The notes under the pieces were generated by a model. That model did not search any database, was not told the DNA's origin, and worked only from the letters and a program-made list of their open reading frames with translations. A stretch of DNA of 64,000 nucleotides. Source: Arthrobotrys musiformis (lineage: Eukaryota > Ascomycota > Orbiliomycetes > Orbiliales > Orbiliaceae). Below, in pieces: positions 22,456 to 33,800 of this stretch; the first letter of the stretch is position 1, and every line of letters begins with the position of its first letter. Position numbers and translations under genes: made by a program. The DNA lies in the NCBI GenBank assembly GCA_036971715.1, contig JAVHJL010000012.1, forward strand, positions 186,001 through 250,000. Reading direction: 5' to 3'.

Positions 22456-24333
22456 TTAGGTGCTCCGTTGCTCAGCTAAAGAGGAGAGGAGCACTTCGGG
22501 TCCTCCGTTGAGGTGCAGTCGGCCTCGATCGTGCACCGAATTTACGGTACGAATAGCCACAACGAGCCACCGGAAATCCCATTCAGCCTTCTTAAGAATT
22601 TTAGATCCCAACTCTTGGGCCAGTTTCGGAGGGTTGATATGGAGACGCTTTTTGATGTATGTTTCTAAGGCTTCGGCGTGATTTGGCTGGTCCTCTAGTG
22701 TCAACTGGATACCTTGTTGTTCAATTATTTCGGAACGATGCCGACTCGAGCAACAGAATCGAAGTTCGACACCTGTCTTAGGATATATATCTGCTAAGTC
22801 CTTAAGATCCTGGATTAGGATCCTGACTTGTTCACATTCGTCAAGAGCGTCGATGAAACAAGTAAACGGCCGTTTACCGAGGGTAGAAACCGTGTTCTTA
22901 AAAAGACTTCTGAGGTCATCTAAGGAGAGGCCACCATTCCGATTCCCTCGAAGAACGAGATCCTCGAGGATGGTTCGGAGATCGGGATACCCTTCGACGA
23001 GCTGGAGCAGCAATGATCGATACATTCCGGAAATGGACTTTGCTAGTTCCCCGCCTTTGGCATTAAAGAAGAAGGAAGTAACAACATGTTCACGATGGGT
23101 TTCCTCATATAGAAATTTAATCACTGCCGACTTGCCAGCGCCTGGTTTGCCACAAATCCACAGGAAGCCACGATGTTCCATCAGCTGTTCGGGATCAAGC
23201 CAGGCCTGGTAATCTGGGTGATTAAGAAACCATTCGCATGATCCGAAAGGGCTTTCGATCTCACGTCTCCGAGTATTGATTTGCTCATATTTCAATTGAT
23301 CTAGTGGGTCGTGCAACGAATTTTGGCCTGTACATCGGGTGTGAGGAATAATAATAACCATGAAAGATTTTCAGGCTTGCTAAGTTGACTCACGAGGTAT
23401 TTCTTCTAGCAACTCTTTTGCATAGGCGGCTGCAGTAGCCGCGGCATATCTCTGCCAGGCTTCTTCGCCTTGGTGAGAATCTGAATAATCGCAAATTCCT
23501 CGAATTAAAAGGCAATGGGGTGGGTGGTTTCCTGTCTGAAAACATATAGCCCCCAAGTCTTTAGCGATGCGGTCCCGTTGACCGCCGTTCGCTACCCGGT
23601 CGTCCACTAGGGCGATGGCGCCATAGTGTATTTTTGGATCGTGGGACTCCCGCTCTTGCCGTGGTACCAGATACACTTCGTTGCAGCCGACGCAGTCAGG
23701 CTTTTGGGCCATATGCCGATACCCCGCGACGAACAAGTCATCAGACGAATTTGGACGATCATGATTAACGTAGTACCCTCCCAGCTTTTCCGTTATGATG
23801 GAAGGGATACGACTAGGCCCCAGCTCATGTTTCTGCTTTAATGCGGACATAGCGGTGTCGAACAACTGATCAAGATGAAACGTGTGTCTACCATATCCCA
23901 CCACCTTCGTTCCGACGACAACGTCGCCCAGCCGCATGTCTGTCGGATTAGGAACCCCACCTGCAAACCCGACCATCAAACTCAGGCGGATGGATGGAAA
24001 GTTCTTGGCTACGCAATTGGAGAGTTCCGTTGCGTCCTGGCGCGCCGATAAGCACACAACGACATCATGTTGCCCGATTCTTCCTGGCACGCAGAGGGGG
24101 CCTTCATCTATCCGAATGGCGTCGTGTTCGGCATCTAGCATGCCTTGAGCCACCGCCAACTCTATAGGATTGCTACAGATCCACGCGATGGTGTAGCGAT
24201 CGCGATCAAATTGGATGCGGGATTTTTTCGCTTCGTGATGAGTCTGCATTTGTCGCTTAGGGATTTGCTGAGTCGAACTCGCCTCAATGTCGCCAGGTCT
24301 CTTGCTCATCTCGGTGGAGTGGATAGCTAGCAT
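22456..24333 (-). CDS. NLR: PNP_UDP + NACHT, two exons, 603 aa
   Basis: Predicted join of exon 1 (24333-23394) and exon 2 (23327-22456). The 66-bp intron has donor GTGAGT and acceptor TACAG, and the total is exactly 604 codons. Exon 1 encodes a nucleoside-phosphorylase-like sensor: YTIAWICSNPIELAVAQGML, LSLMVGFAGGVPNP, MRLGDVVVG, CVGCNEVYLVPRQERE, and IRGICDYSDSHQGEEAWQRYAA. Exon 2 encodes a NACHT NTPase: an FGSCEWFLNHPDYQAWL linker, P-loop WICGKPGAGKSAV, and Walker B FTCFIDALDEC. The sensor core usually has a CFEMEAAG block before the Asp; here it reads CFQTGNHPPH, so nucleosidase activity may be lost. The protein stops soon after NACHT with no ankyrin, WD40 or TPR repeats, so it is short for the class. 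Likely a cytosolic non-self-recognition switch (inference). Confidence 0.85.
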
Positions 24334-26505
24334 GTTCGCCCTAACTAGCGGAATTCTGGAAGGGAGGTGGAATTATTTATAGTTGTTAGGCGGGGCGACA
24401 CAACGCATGTCATTTTGCCACGGTTTTCCATATTGTGGCTTGGCGTGACAAACATGTTTGAGAGCCTCACAGTTTGAGCCTTGCAGACTTATTTTCTTTA
24501 TAAAGGATTTTATTTAGCTGGAGGATCCGTTTTTATCTGGTCTGCCTTTCTAATTACTATCCACTCTGAACTTTTTTCTCATGATCCTTGACCTGCCCTA
24601 ATGCAATGGGATTCTGACCGCCAGTACTGCTGATATTTTTTGGGTGTGGTAAGCACCCTAGAAACACCGTGCCACATCGGTACATGTGTCGTTGCAGCTA
24701 ACGTTACAAACACCAAAGGGTGTATTGGGGCCAATAGCAAACTGACATTTGAAAAATTTGCTTATGGCAACTTCAGGCATCATAGTGTTTTCTTTCCTAT
24801 TGGCTAAGCTCGAGGCGAGCCACTTGTTCGTTGATTCCGGTTTTGCTTGCGTCCTAATCACAGCCTTCTGCTGCCAGACCTAAAGATCCCTTCATACCTC
24901 ACCGATTTTGTTCTTCTATCTTGCTTTGTCAATACTCCATTATCTATGTATCTTGCTTTATCAATACTCTATTATCTATGTTACGCTTGAAATATTAAAT
25001 CTTGTATCAAGCTAATATTTTTCTCCTACATCCACTTTAAGAACTTAGATGCCGCTGGTACTACCGCTTTGTGAATAGCTGATAAGCCAGGAAGTTAATG
25101 TTACATATGAGCGCCATAACCGGCTTAGTTACCCTGGAATTTTGTAGCATGGCTAGCTTCGGTTTTGGGTTAACCTAACCTAAGCCCGCTCATTTTCATA
25201 CGCACACTGGAGCTGGATACATTTATAAATTATAAATGATGTATACGAGCACAACATATAGACAGTCTGCGTTTTAAGATCCGAAATCCACTCAACTAGC
25301 AAAGTCGCCTTGTCAGATAGTCCTAGCTGCTTCGTACGGAAGACAAACTCATCGATGTGAACAGTAATTCTGTAGTCAAAGTCTTGCTTCCTCAAAATCT
25401 TTCGGATTAAATTCCGTGGTATCCGATACTTGAAAGTCTTCCCATTTTGAGAATGAAATTGATCGCGAACTCAAGAAAACACTACTGCAATCCATCTTGG
25501 CCGTGATGTAGATTACAGGAGCTCGATTCATGTATAAAGAGTGGAATCATATATATACGCGAGCAAGTGTGAGCTGTATCTGCAGTTCAAGACTAATATA
25601 CATAGTCTTCAAACTCGTAAATACGATTTATCGTAAAGACCGATAGGATCGAAAGAATCGGTCAACGGGATACGAGAATAAGGAAAGCGATAAGCGTCGC
25701 TTCGATGCGTCCCTTGGCGACCTCAAGCTCTTTGATGCAGAGTATGGGACTGAAGTTCAAGAAATCAGACCGGGCTCAACAAGGCAGTTCGACATCAACC
25801 TAGACGAAAGCGGTACGTTCCCCGATCGCAATCGCAGCCAGCTGCTGCGCAGCTGGTGGTCGACGTCGACTCTGGAGCGAATGCTAGCTGGTGGTCTGGA
25901 GCTAGCGAAGCCAGCTGGGGGTAACGCACAGCCTGTAAACCACACTAGCGTGGTTTACTCGCTCAGAAAGGCTTAGCAGGGAAAGCAACATAATACACCA
26001 ATGACAACACATACCCAAACTCATCCAAAAACGGTTTCGACGTCCATCAATATGATCAATACGAGCATGTAGTCTATATTTAATTATATTGTTTAGTGGG
26101 TTTAGTTAGACATCCAAAGCTCCTCGTAAGAGTCGTTTCTGTTTGAGAGTTCCGCGCGATTTGTACAATATATATATACGGAGGGGTGAATTAACAGCGT
26201 TCGAGAGTTACCACTTATCTCGTTCCGGCCCAGCTAGCACCAGCCCGTCCAATATTAATCCATAATCAATCGAACCGGTATTGAGAATTGAACTCACCAA
26301 TTAATCGAACTTTATAAGTTACTAAATCCGAGGGTAACGATGCATCCCTAACTGCTCGAGTATTATATAGCCCCATTACACCAACACGTTTGTCTCGGCG
26401 CCAACCATCATGTATATATACAGTATCGTCAACAAGTCCTTCACACCACTATCAGTCTTGCGATGAGTGTTTTGTTATTAATTAACGAACCGCCTGTTAG
26501 ATTTA
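24334..26505. other. Intergenic stretch, possible decayed retroelement trace
   Basis: No intact gene. A minus-strand frame at 25180-25395 reads VHIDEFVFRTKQLGLSDKA, loosely like an LTR-retrotransposon gag; this is weak. Around 25840-25925 there is a palindrome-rich stretch (CCAGCTGCTGCGCAGCTGG-like). Confidence 0.35.
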
Positions 26506-26925
26506 ATGCAAAACAACCCACCAACGGGGCGGCTAGTACGAAAACAGTGTCCCACACGGAAACCAACAAGTCCCGATTTGGCCTTCTTCGCGTCGGAACC
26601 AGAACAGTACTGCCTCGAACATCCATCGAATACTATATTGCGCGGATATGTGTTTGCAGATTACTGGGTGGGTTCAACTTTGATGTTCGGAGCTTCAAAA
26701 CCCGTCGAGTTCATTCGCAGCTCACGAATTCCAAATATAAAGACGGACTACGAATATACGATCGATTCACTGCTTACGACGAAACAAAGGAAGAAGAAGA
26801 AGAAGAAGAAGGAGGAGGAGGAGAAGAGGAGGAAGAAGAGCCTCGAGTCCCGACCACGTAGCTACGCAGAAGGAACAAAATTTATTCAAAAAAAGGTAAA
26901 CCTATTCGAAAACCGAAAGAACTAA
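26506..26925 (+). CDS. Hypothetical protein with Lys/Glu run, 139 aa
   Basis: An open frame from ATG at 26506. The first 95 residues look like a normal protein (YCLEHPSNTILRGYVFADYW, then GSTLMFGASKPVEFI). A Lys/Glu low-complexity run encoded by an AGA/GGA microsatellite follows, then a basic tail. A second frame over the same DNA (26463-26861) is also open through the repeat, so the frame choice is not secure. No family is recognised. Confidence 0.3.
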   Translation: MQNNPPTGRLVRKQCPTRKPTSPDLAFFASEPEQYCLEHPSNTILRGYVFADYWVGSTLMFGASKPVEFIRSSRIPNIKTDYEYTIDSLLTTKQRKKKKKKKEEEEKRRKKSLESRPRSYAEGTKFIQKKVNLFENRKN

Positions 26926-26956
26926 CTGATAAATAACCCAGGCTATGTTGATATGC

Positions 26957-26993
26957 AAACCTCCCTCCCTCCCTCCCTCCCTCCCCCCCCCCT
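26957..26993. repeat. (CCCT)n followed by C-run
   Basis: Tetranucleotide CCCT units ending in a C9-like run; simple repeat. Confidence 0.85.
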
Positions 26994-27176
26994 TCCCCTC
27001 TCCTTCTCTCCCAACCCGCGTCAAGTACGCACAATTGTCAAAGATTCCACAAATCCAAAACCCGCCGAGAACAATTTTTCTTCCTATTCACTATTGCTTT
27101 CAAAATCCTTTTCCCCATAGCTTAGCTCCCTCTCTGAATCTGGCTCATATTTGGTTTGAGAATCCATATCCAACGT

Positions 27177-28250
27177 TTATTCCTGCAAAAATGTCCACTT
27201 CTTGCGCTCCTTAGGCTTAACCCACTCTTCCTCGTTCTTAATACCCTTACTGTTGGTTCGGGTTAATTTTCGGACGACGTCGGCAGCTGTTGGGTCTTCA
27301 GCAAATTCAACTCCAATTAATCCTGTATCTGAAATCTCGTTCTCGGTATTAGAAGTTGTGTCAACGGCCGGGAGTATAGCCAACCGATCTTCTTTATCGA
27401 TTGTTTCGTCATCCAAATCACTGGTGTCGGTGCCGTCGGAAGAGGAGTCTGAAGTCTCCTCTTCCGACGAGGAGTCGTCCGCGGAACTGCTAGAACTTTC
27501 CTCCGAGTCTTCCGAAGAAGAACTGTCGGAACTAGAGCTGGATTCATCACTGGAACTGGATTCATCACTGGAACTAGATCCATCATCGGACGAACTCTCT
27601 TCACCAGGACCGGTTTCGTCGTCGTCGCTCTCCGATTCTCCTTCAGCAGACTTGGGGAGGGCGGCGGTTTTGACTGCTAGTCGAGAAGCCTTCGATCGAG
27701 GGTAGACAATCGCTCGCATACGAGCACCGTTGCAAGTACGTCTGTCGGCGGTGCAATTGCCACACGCAGCCTCCGATTCCTCGTACAGGCCTTTGCATAA
27801 ATTGAACGGCCCCTTGCCCTCGGCACAGGAATCACAATCCCTCAGTGCCTTGGATCCCAAGGTTTGAATAGCCATCGCTGCACCGAGACCGTCAGTCAAC
27901 CTATCGATCAAACAACGCCAACCCAGCGCGGAAGCAAGCAAGCAAGCAAGCAAACAAACAAACGGCTATCAACCTTTCTTGATCGAAGTATCGTACGGTC
28001 GCTAACGGAACCTGCCGAAATCCATCCCATCACGGAAGAACGCGTGGGAGTAATTTTTCGAATAGAAACGTGTTGACAACTGCTCTTCGGTGAGGTCCAA
28101 GCGAGCCCATTGAATCGGTCTCCTGTCGGGCTTCGACCTGGGGCGTTTCGAAACAGGCTCGCCAGCCGCCGGACCAGTGGCACGTCTTTTGACGCCCGTC
28201 ATTTCGCCTATCGCCCGCCGGCCAGTCAGCATCATCCCGGGACGTGCCAT
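27177..28250 (-). CDS. Cys-rich (DUF3716-like) protein with long Ser/Asp/Glu tail
   Basis: Exon 1 starts at 28250 (MARPGMMLTGRRA) and carries a basic segment KRPRSKPDRRP that could be a nuclear signal. Its frame closes soon after GMDFGR. A splice using a GTTAGC donor and the TGCAG acceptor at about 27875 joins in frame to MAIQTLGSKALRDCDSC. The Cys-rich domain reads CDSC, GPFNLC, then AACGNC and a last C in RRTCNG. That fits the C-x2-C..GPF..C..CANC..C pattern of DUF3716-type fungal domains (from memory). About 100 residues of Ser with Asp and Glu follow, then KRKKW-like basic residues at the end (KPKERKKWTFLQE). If the splice is wrong, a shorter protein from Met at about 27872 remains. Function is unknown; acidic-serine tails often mark nuclear or nucleolar proteins. 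Confidence 0.6.
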
Positions 28251-28460
28251 ATGCCCCCAAAGCCCTAGAGGAGGTGCGATTAACTCACTTGTAGGATTGT
28301 GGGATGGTGGGGACGTTCGTTGGAGACCGGTGAGGACTTTTTGTTTCCGAAGGGTGCCTACCGCCGGTCAGTCAGTATCATCCCAGGACGTGCCAAACGC
28401 TCCCAAACACTCATATAAGGCATGAATAACTCACTGGTAAGTCTGTAAGATGCCGGTGAT
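28187..28460. repeat. Tandem duplication of about 105 bp over the 5' end of the Cys-rich gene
   Basis: Copy a (about 28215-28320) and copy b (about 28360-28465) share CGCCGG(C/T)CAGTCAG(C/T)ATC, then GACGTGCCA, CTCCCAAA-like and TAACTCACT blocks. Differences are mainly C/T and A/G changes. Copy a contains the start codon of the minus-strand gene. Confidence 0.6.
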
Positions 28461-28902
28461 GGCCGTTGGTTGCCGGTGGAAGGTTTCGTTCCGGAAAGGC
28501 AGTTGGTGAATGAGGTGTGTGAGGTGTAAAGAGAGAAGAATAGTGGCTGTGGTGGCTCTCATTATATAGTAACCCGCGGGGGGTGGGGGGGGCCCTCCGC
28601 ATCAGCACTTTAATTTGTCGCATCAGCTCTTTAATTTGGGCAGCTGGCAAACAGACAAGCGGCTACACGGGCGACGAAGACAAGCGGTAAGGCCAAACCG
28701 GAGACAAACTGTATATATAAAAGCGGGCGAACAGAATCTCAAGATAATTTGGTTGATTATGTATCAATATCGATATATCCATATCAGAAAGAAAACGAGT
28801 GCCACCAACAGTGGTTAACCAACCGACCAACCAGCGCCACAGTTACCCGATTAGTCGAATCGACAGCCGAATCCAACAACCTATGGCCAAACAACGCGGA
28901 AA

Positions 28903-29600
28903 TTGAACTACAGCACTCTCGCAGGTTCGGAGCCACCAAACCCTCTCCCCACCATCCAAACGACGTTACCGGTAAGTCTTTTGAGCCATTCCGGACACAA
29001 CGGCACGTGTTTGGTGTCCGCCGGCCATCCCGTTGTCTCTGTACGGCTCCAAACACTCCCTTCAGTAGCCTCCCGTCGACGTTTTCGAGGTTCAAGACGT
29101 TCGAACGTTCGAACGTGTGCCAAATAACAGTTCGCACGTGTTTGTTCGCCTGACAGCTTCGTAGCTTCCCGTTGAGGGCTCCAGGGTTCATATATAAAGC
29201 CCCCCTCACCCCCCAAACCCCTCTCGAACTTCACCACCTCACCTACACCTTACCAACCTCAACAGTAACGAACCAAACCTCGCAGATTCGGAGCTACCGA
29301 ACTCCTCCAGTATCTAAATCACCTTACCGGTAAGTCCTTTGAGCTATTCTAGACATAATGGCACGTGTTTGGTGGTTATAAGCCGCTCGGTTGTCCCGTC
29401 AGAACCCCCAAAGCCGCTTTCAGTAGCCTCCTGTCGAGGTTTTTGAGATTCAGGACGTTCGAACATGTCCCAAATAACAGTTAGCACATGTTTATTCGTT
29501 CGGTGGCTTTGAAACTTTCCGTTGGGGGTTCCAGGATTCATATATATAACTTCCCCACCCACACAATCTCCCCCGAATAACACCATCTCACCTGCACTTT
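28903..29600. repeat. Tandem duplication of about 330 bp
   Basis: Copy a (about 28915-29235) and copy b (about 29276-29590) align end to end. Each holds TTACCGGTAAGTC(C/T)TTTGAGC, GGCACGTGTTTGGTG, GACGTTCGAAC, CCAAATAACAGTT and a TTCATATATA box. Divergence is dominated by C/T and G/A transitions. No frame is conserved between copies, so this is a duplicated non-coding or promoter-like unit. Confidence 0.75.
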
Positions 29601-29779
29601 ATTATTTAACTGCATTATACATAAATACGGAGTTCACCAGCCAAACAGCAGCTAACAAGGCTTTGTGAACCATCCAGGAAACCTTCAGACCCTTCCAATT
29701 AAAAATATCGAAATGTGTCTTTACAAAGTTAATTGCCTTGGGTTTGTTAAGTTGACGCTTGGTTAGCTATCAAAGGTTA

Positions 29780-30121
29780 ATGTGGCTTTCAAGAAGTTCC
29801 GTGAGACGCTTTCTGGTGAAGAAGAAGAAAAAAAAGATATTTGCGAATAAACAATCTTCAATGCAATTAAAAGAATGTGAGCCGGATTATAAACTATTGA
29901 TTACGTTTATTGCAAAGGAAATTAGCTAAAGGAGTACTTGAACCATTTGAGGGATGATGGTATTATCGACTTTTTAGAAGCATTAGGGCACGACTTAAAT
30001 CTTAACTACCCTGATTTCGATTACGAATTTGGTGCTCACGAATAGTATCGTTTGACTGAGGAAGAAAAAGTTATGACTATACTCTATCTAGGAATCAGCC
30101 TCCACGTCCTTTCTTTCTCTT
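29780..30121 (+). pseudogene. Decayed coding remnant with several stops
   Basis: One plus-strand frame reads KKFRETLSGEEEEKKDICE, then stops at TAA, TGA, TAA and TAG. It resumes as LKEYLNHLRDDGIIDFLEAL followed by NYPDFDYEFGAHE, a TAG, and YRLTEEEKVMTILYLG. The long sensible stretches in a single frame between stops suggest a gene lost by C-to-T type mutation. No family is recognised. Confidence 0.4.
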
Positions 30122-30414
30122 AAAGAAATTTGGATCAATAGCCGCGGATTGACCTGAATTGTATATTGGGAGAGGGACCTTGTGAGAACAAAAGGTAAAA
30201 ACAAAAAAATAAGGAAAAGAAGAAAAAAAGTAAAAAAAAAAAGAAGAAAAAGTAAAAAAAAAAAAAAAAAAACAACTATTAAGACTCGAAAAAAGAAAAA
30301 TCCTTTTTTTTTGTGTGTTTATATTTTGGTTAATGCTATGTTTTGTCTTGGTTAATTTTTGACATTCATATGCTTACATGGTGAACATTCTGTCTAACGG
30401 CGTATGTTGACTTT

Positions 30415-30729
30415 CTAGCTCCTAAGAAGGATGCCTTCCACTTCTAGAATTTCAGCTCCTGATAGTCTCCTCCATTGTACCCCTTCTTGTAACCGACCCT
30501 GTAAATGTTTGAATGAAATATCACTCCTAGTGATGGCCGGACTTGCACAACTAAAGCCGCAGAATAAACACAAGAAAGGGCGTAAGTGCGCGTATATATG
30601 TGTGTTTACCGCCTGACTCGTTGTAAATGTCACCTTGCCACAGACTGGGCAGTCGTAGACCTTAGAGCCCTGTACTCTGACTTGCACGAAAACCGGCTTT
30701 TCTGGGAGCAACAATTTACGGCGACGCAA
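30415..30729 (-). CDS. C2H2 zinc-finger fragment
   Basis: Open minus-strand frame without a convincing ATG, so probably an exon or a remnant. It has VYDCPVCGKVTFTTSQAV followed by THIYAH, a classical C-x2-C-x13-H-x3-H finger, and then RPFLCLFCGFS..FKH, a second degenerate finger. It ends with the unremarkable tail RRLSGAEILEVEGILLRS. It lies about 95 bp beyond the last recognisable codon of the Copia element (30823) in the same orientation, so it may be host sequence at the insertion edge. Confidence 0.5.
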   Translation of the reverse strand: MRRRKLLLPEKPVFVQVRVQGSKVYDCPVCGKVTFTTSQAVNTHIYAHLRPFLCLFCGFSCASPAITRSDISFKHLQGRLQEGVQWRRLSGAEILEVEGILLRS

Positions 30730-30822
30730 AGAGGCTTCTAGTTAGGGGTTGGTGTTAGGACTGCTTTGGGAGCTCAAGGGTAGATTAACCGTTAAATGGT
30801 TATACGTCGAAGGGGAGTCTAA

Positions 30823-33800
30823 CTAACTTTCCATCACCGATTTTAGCCTCTGCCCCTGTAGAGCGTCTGCAATTAACTCTCTTGACCCTAGATGTTCCAA
30901 CCTAAATGTACCACGGGTTACCTCACTACGTATCCATAGGTACTGGATGTCGTAGTGCTTCGTTCGCTGTTGTGGTTTCCACCGGTAGTATTCGTTACAA
31001 TCGCAGCAGTATTATCCATATAGAGGGTAGTAGGCGGTAATGGAACCTGTAGGTTCGGAATGAACCTTACCAGAACAGATTCCATGAGTTTACGTAACCA
31101 TACACCCTCAGTACCTGCATGGTTAGACGCAATTACTTCAGCCTCAGTCGAAGACTTGGCTATAGTACCTTGTAATTTACTTGACCATGATACTGCGCTG
31201 CCTGCAAGGCGGTATACATAGCCTGAGGTTGACTTACGGGCTATAGGCTCTGGCCCGTAGGTTTGAGCCCAATCCGCATCACCGCACCCCTCAAGCGATA
31301 GTGGAAGACGTTCCTCAGTAGTATCGTTGCAGTTATAATGCAAGGCCTGCTTGTAGGTTGCCCCTAGGTACTGATAGGCCCATATGATGGCCTTCCAGTG
31401 CTCCTCAGTAGGAGCGTTGGAATACTGGCCTAACTTCGCAACGGTATAGGCCAAATCCAACCTGCATCCCTGCGCTGCATACATTAAGGAACCCAACATG
31501 CTGCGGTAGATTTGCACATCATCTTCACTCAGTAATGCCCAGGTTGTATCCTTCGAGAGTCGTACGCCTGGATCCATAGGAGTCTGCCTAGCCTTCCGAT
31601 TTAACATATCGAACCTTTCTAGAATGCTCTTGCAGTATTCTTCTTGGTCGATACGTAAGGTTCTGGCCGTACGGTTCCGTGTAATACGTAATCCTAGGAA
31701 CCGTTTTGCCTCTCCCATGTCCTTTATTCCGTACTTCCTCATAAGGGCAGCCTTAACCTTCTGTATCATGGATACGTCTCTTGCGAGCAGAAAGAAGTCA
31801 TCGACGTAGGTGACGATAACCATACCCTCTGTGACGTAGAGGCATTCATCTGCAGGGCTCCGTTCCATTTCAAATGGGAAGTCTTCACTCAGAAGCGTAC
31901 GACTGAGGTCATCGTTCCACAAGTAAGGAGCCTGTTTTAATCCATATAACGATTTCAGAAGTAATAGGGCCTTGACTTCGTCTGGGACTGTACAGCCTTC
32001 GGGTATGGCTATAGCTACCCTCTCTGATATTGGCAACGTTGCGTTCAGAAAGGCAGTCTTGACGTCAAGTTGGTGAATCTCTAAGTCCATAACCGCAGCC
32101 AGGGCCAGAAGCGTACGAACTGTACGCAGGTTAACCACTGGTGCGTATGTTTCGGTATAGTGAATACCGAACCTCTGCTCATAGCCCTTTACTACGAGCC
32201 TAGCCTTATGTAGTATGCCAGTATCTGTACGTTTACGTGTAAACACCCAGCGTGTTCCCATAGGTTTCCCTTTCGGTACTTCTCTGAGTTCACTCCAGGT
32301 CCCATTTTCATATAGGGATGTAATTTCTCTTTGTACAGCCTCAGACCACTCTTTCGCTTCCGATGAGGCCATAGCCTCCTTGTAGGATTGAGGTAGGTCG
32401 AGGTCGATAGCGGCATCACCTTCGGCTACCAGTGCAGTGACTGCAGGACTTTCGTCCTGAAGTTTAAGGGCCAACGTAGCACGCAGTTTCCTTGCGGCTC
32501 CAGTCTTACGAGAGCCACTGAAAGTATTATTCGCAGCCTCGATCCTCTGAAGTCTACTGCTACGTCGTAAAGCTCCCTTCTCGTCTGCCGTTGTAGCCGT
32601 AGGTAGAGCCGTTTCTTCGGTTTGGATTTCTTGCTCTGGTTCTATAGGCTTAGGGGTGTCGATATAAACCGAGAATGATGGTTGCTTAGGTGCAGAATCT
32701 ACCGGTAATAAGGTACCGATGTACTCATTTGTTCTGTCATATAGTTTCCGTTCGTTTAGATCCTTAAGGAGAACGACATCCTTGGGATCTGTGGGCACTG
32801 GTACCAATGGGGCCGTACCGACGTATGCCTTTTTCCAGTATCTGTCGGGAAAGCAACTGTTATAGTACTCCCTGGCGGGCATGGAACTATCTACGAAGGT
32901 AACATCCCTAACGATTGAGACTACCTTCTTCGTTATATTCCATACTCGGTACTGCTTGAGGCTAGTCGTATACCCCAGAAATATACCCTTCCAGGCCCGG
33001 TGCTGGCTTAGAAGTTTCTGACGTCGTTCCTTTGGGACTGTGACGTACGCCAGGCAGCCAAACGGATGTAACCGGCTATAGTCTACCGGTGTAGAGGTAA
33101 AACGTTCATGTGGAGACGTAGGTGACTTCGAATGTGACGTAGGTAACCTGTTACTTATCGAACAGGCGGTAGAGATAGCCTCTGGCCAGAATACCTCCGG
33201 TAATCCTGACTCAATTAACATGGTAGCGGCCAACTCACGTAACGTCCTAATGGCACGTTCTGCAGTTCCGTTCTGTTCATGTTCATATGGGGCAGAAGGT
33301 TCTAGTTCGATACCATACTTAAGGCAGAACTCCTGTATCTCCTCCTGTAGGAACTCACGTGCATTGTCAAGTCGTACATTCATAACCCTAGTGCCTGGCC
33401 CCAGCTTCCCTTCCATCCCTACGGTGAACTGTATGAAACGCACTCTGTACTCAGTTCTCTGCGCGAAGAAACGTACCCATTTCATATGAGTGGCCTCGTC
33501 TACGATTACAAGTGCATACTTCGCCTGTTCATGCATCTTATTCGTAGGATCCAGATGCCGTTTGTGTAAGGATGCAGTCTGGAAGGGACCCACTACGTCT
33601 ATATGGATACGCTCCAGAGGTCTTGACTTCTTATCGGTAACAGGACCTGTATTCCGATGTATAGTACTTTTCCCTAACGAACAGGGCTCACAAACCGGAT
33701 TGCTCTGCTTTGCAGGAGGTAACTTCTCCCCAGCTTGAGCCATGACCCTACGTACTATTCGCCAACCTATATGGCCCAGCTTCCTGTGCCAACGTAACAT

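Noticed and set aside
25180..25395. Gypsy-type gag
   Set aside because: Only one short stretch resembles gag, with no protease, RT or CCHC nearby; kept only as a weak note in the interval entry.
27202..27705. Ser/Glu/Leu-rich plus-strand frame
   Set aside because: Antisense shadow of the Ser/Asp repeat of the minus-strand Cys-rich gene.
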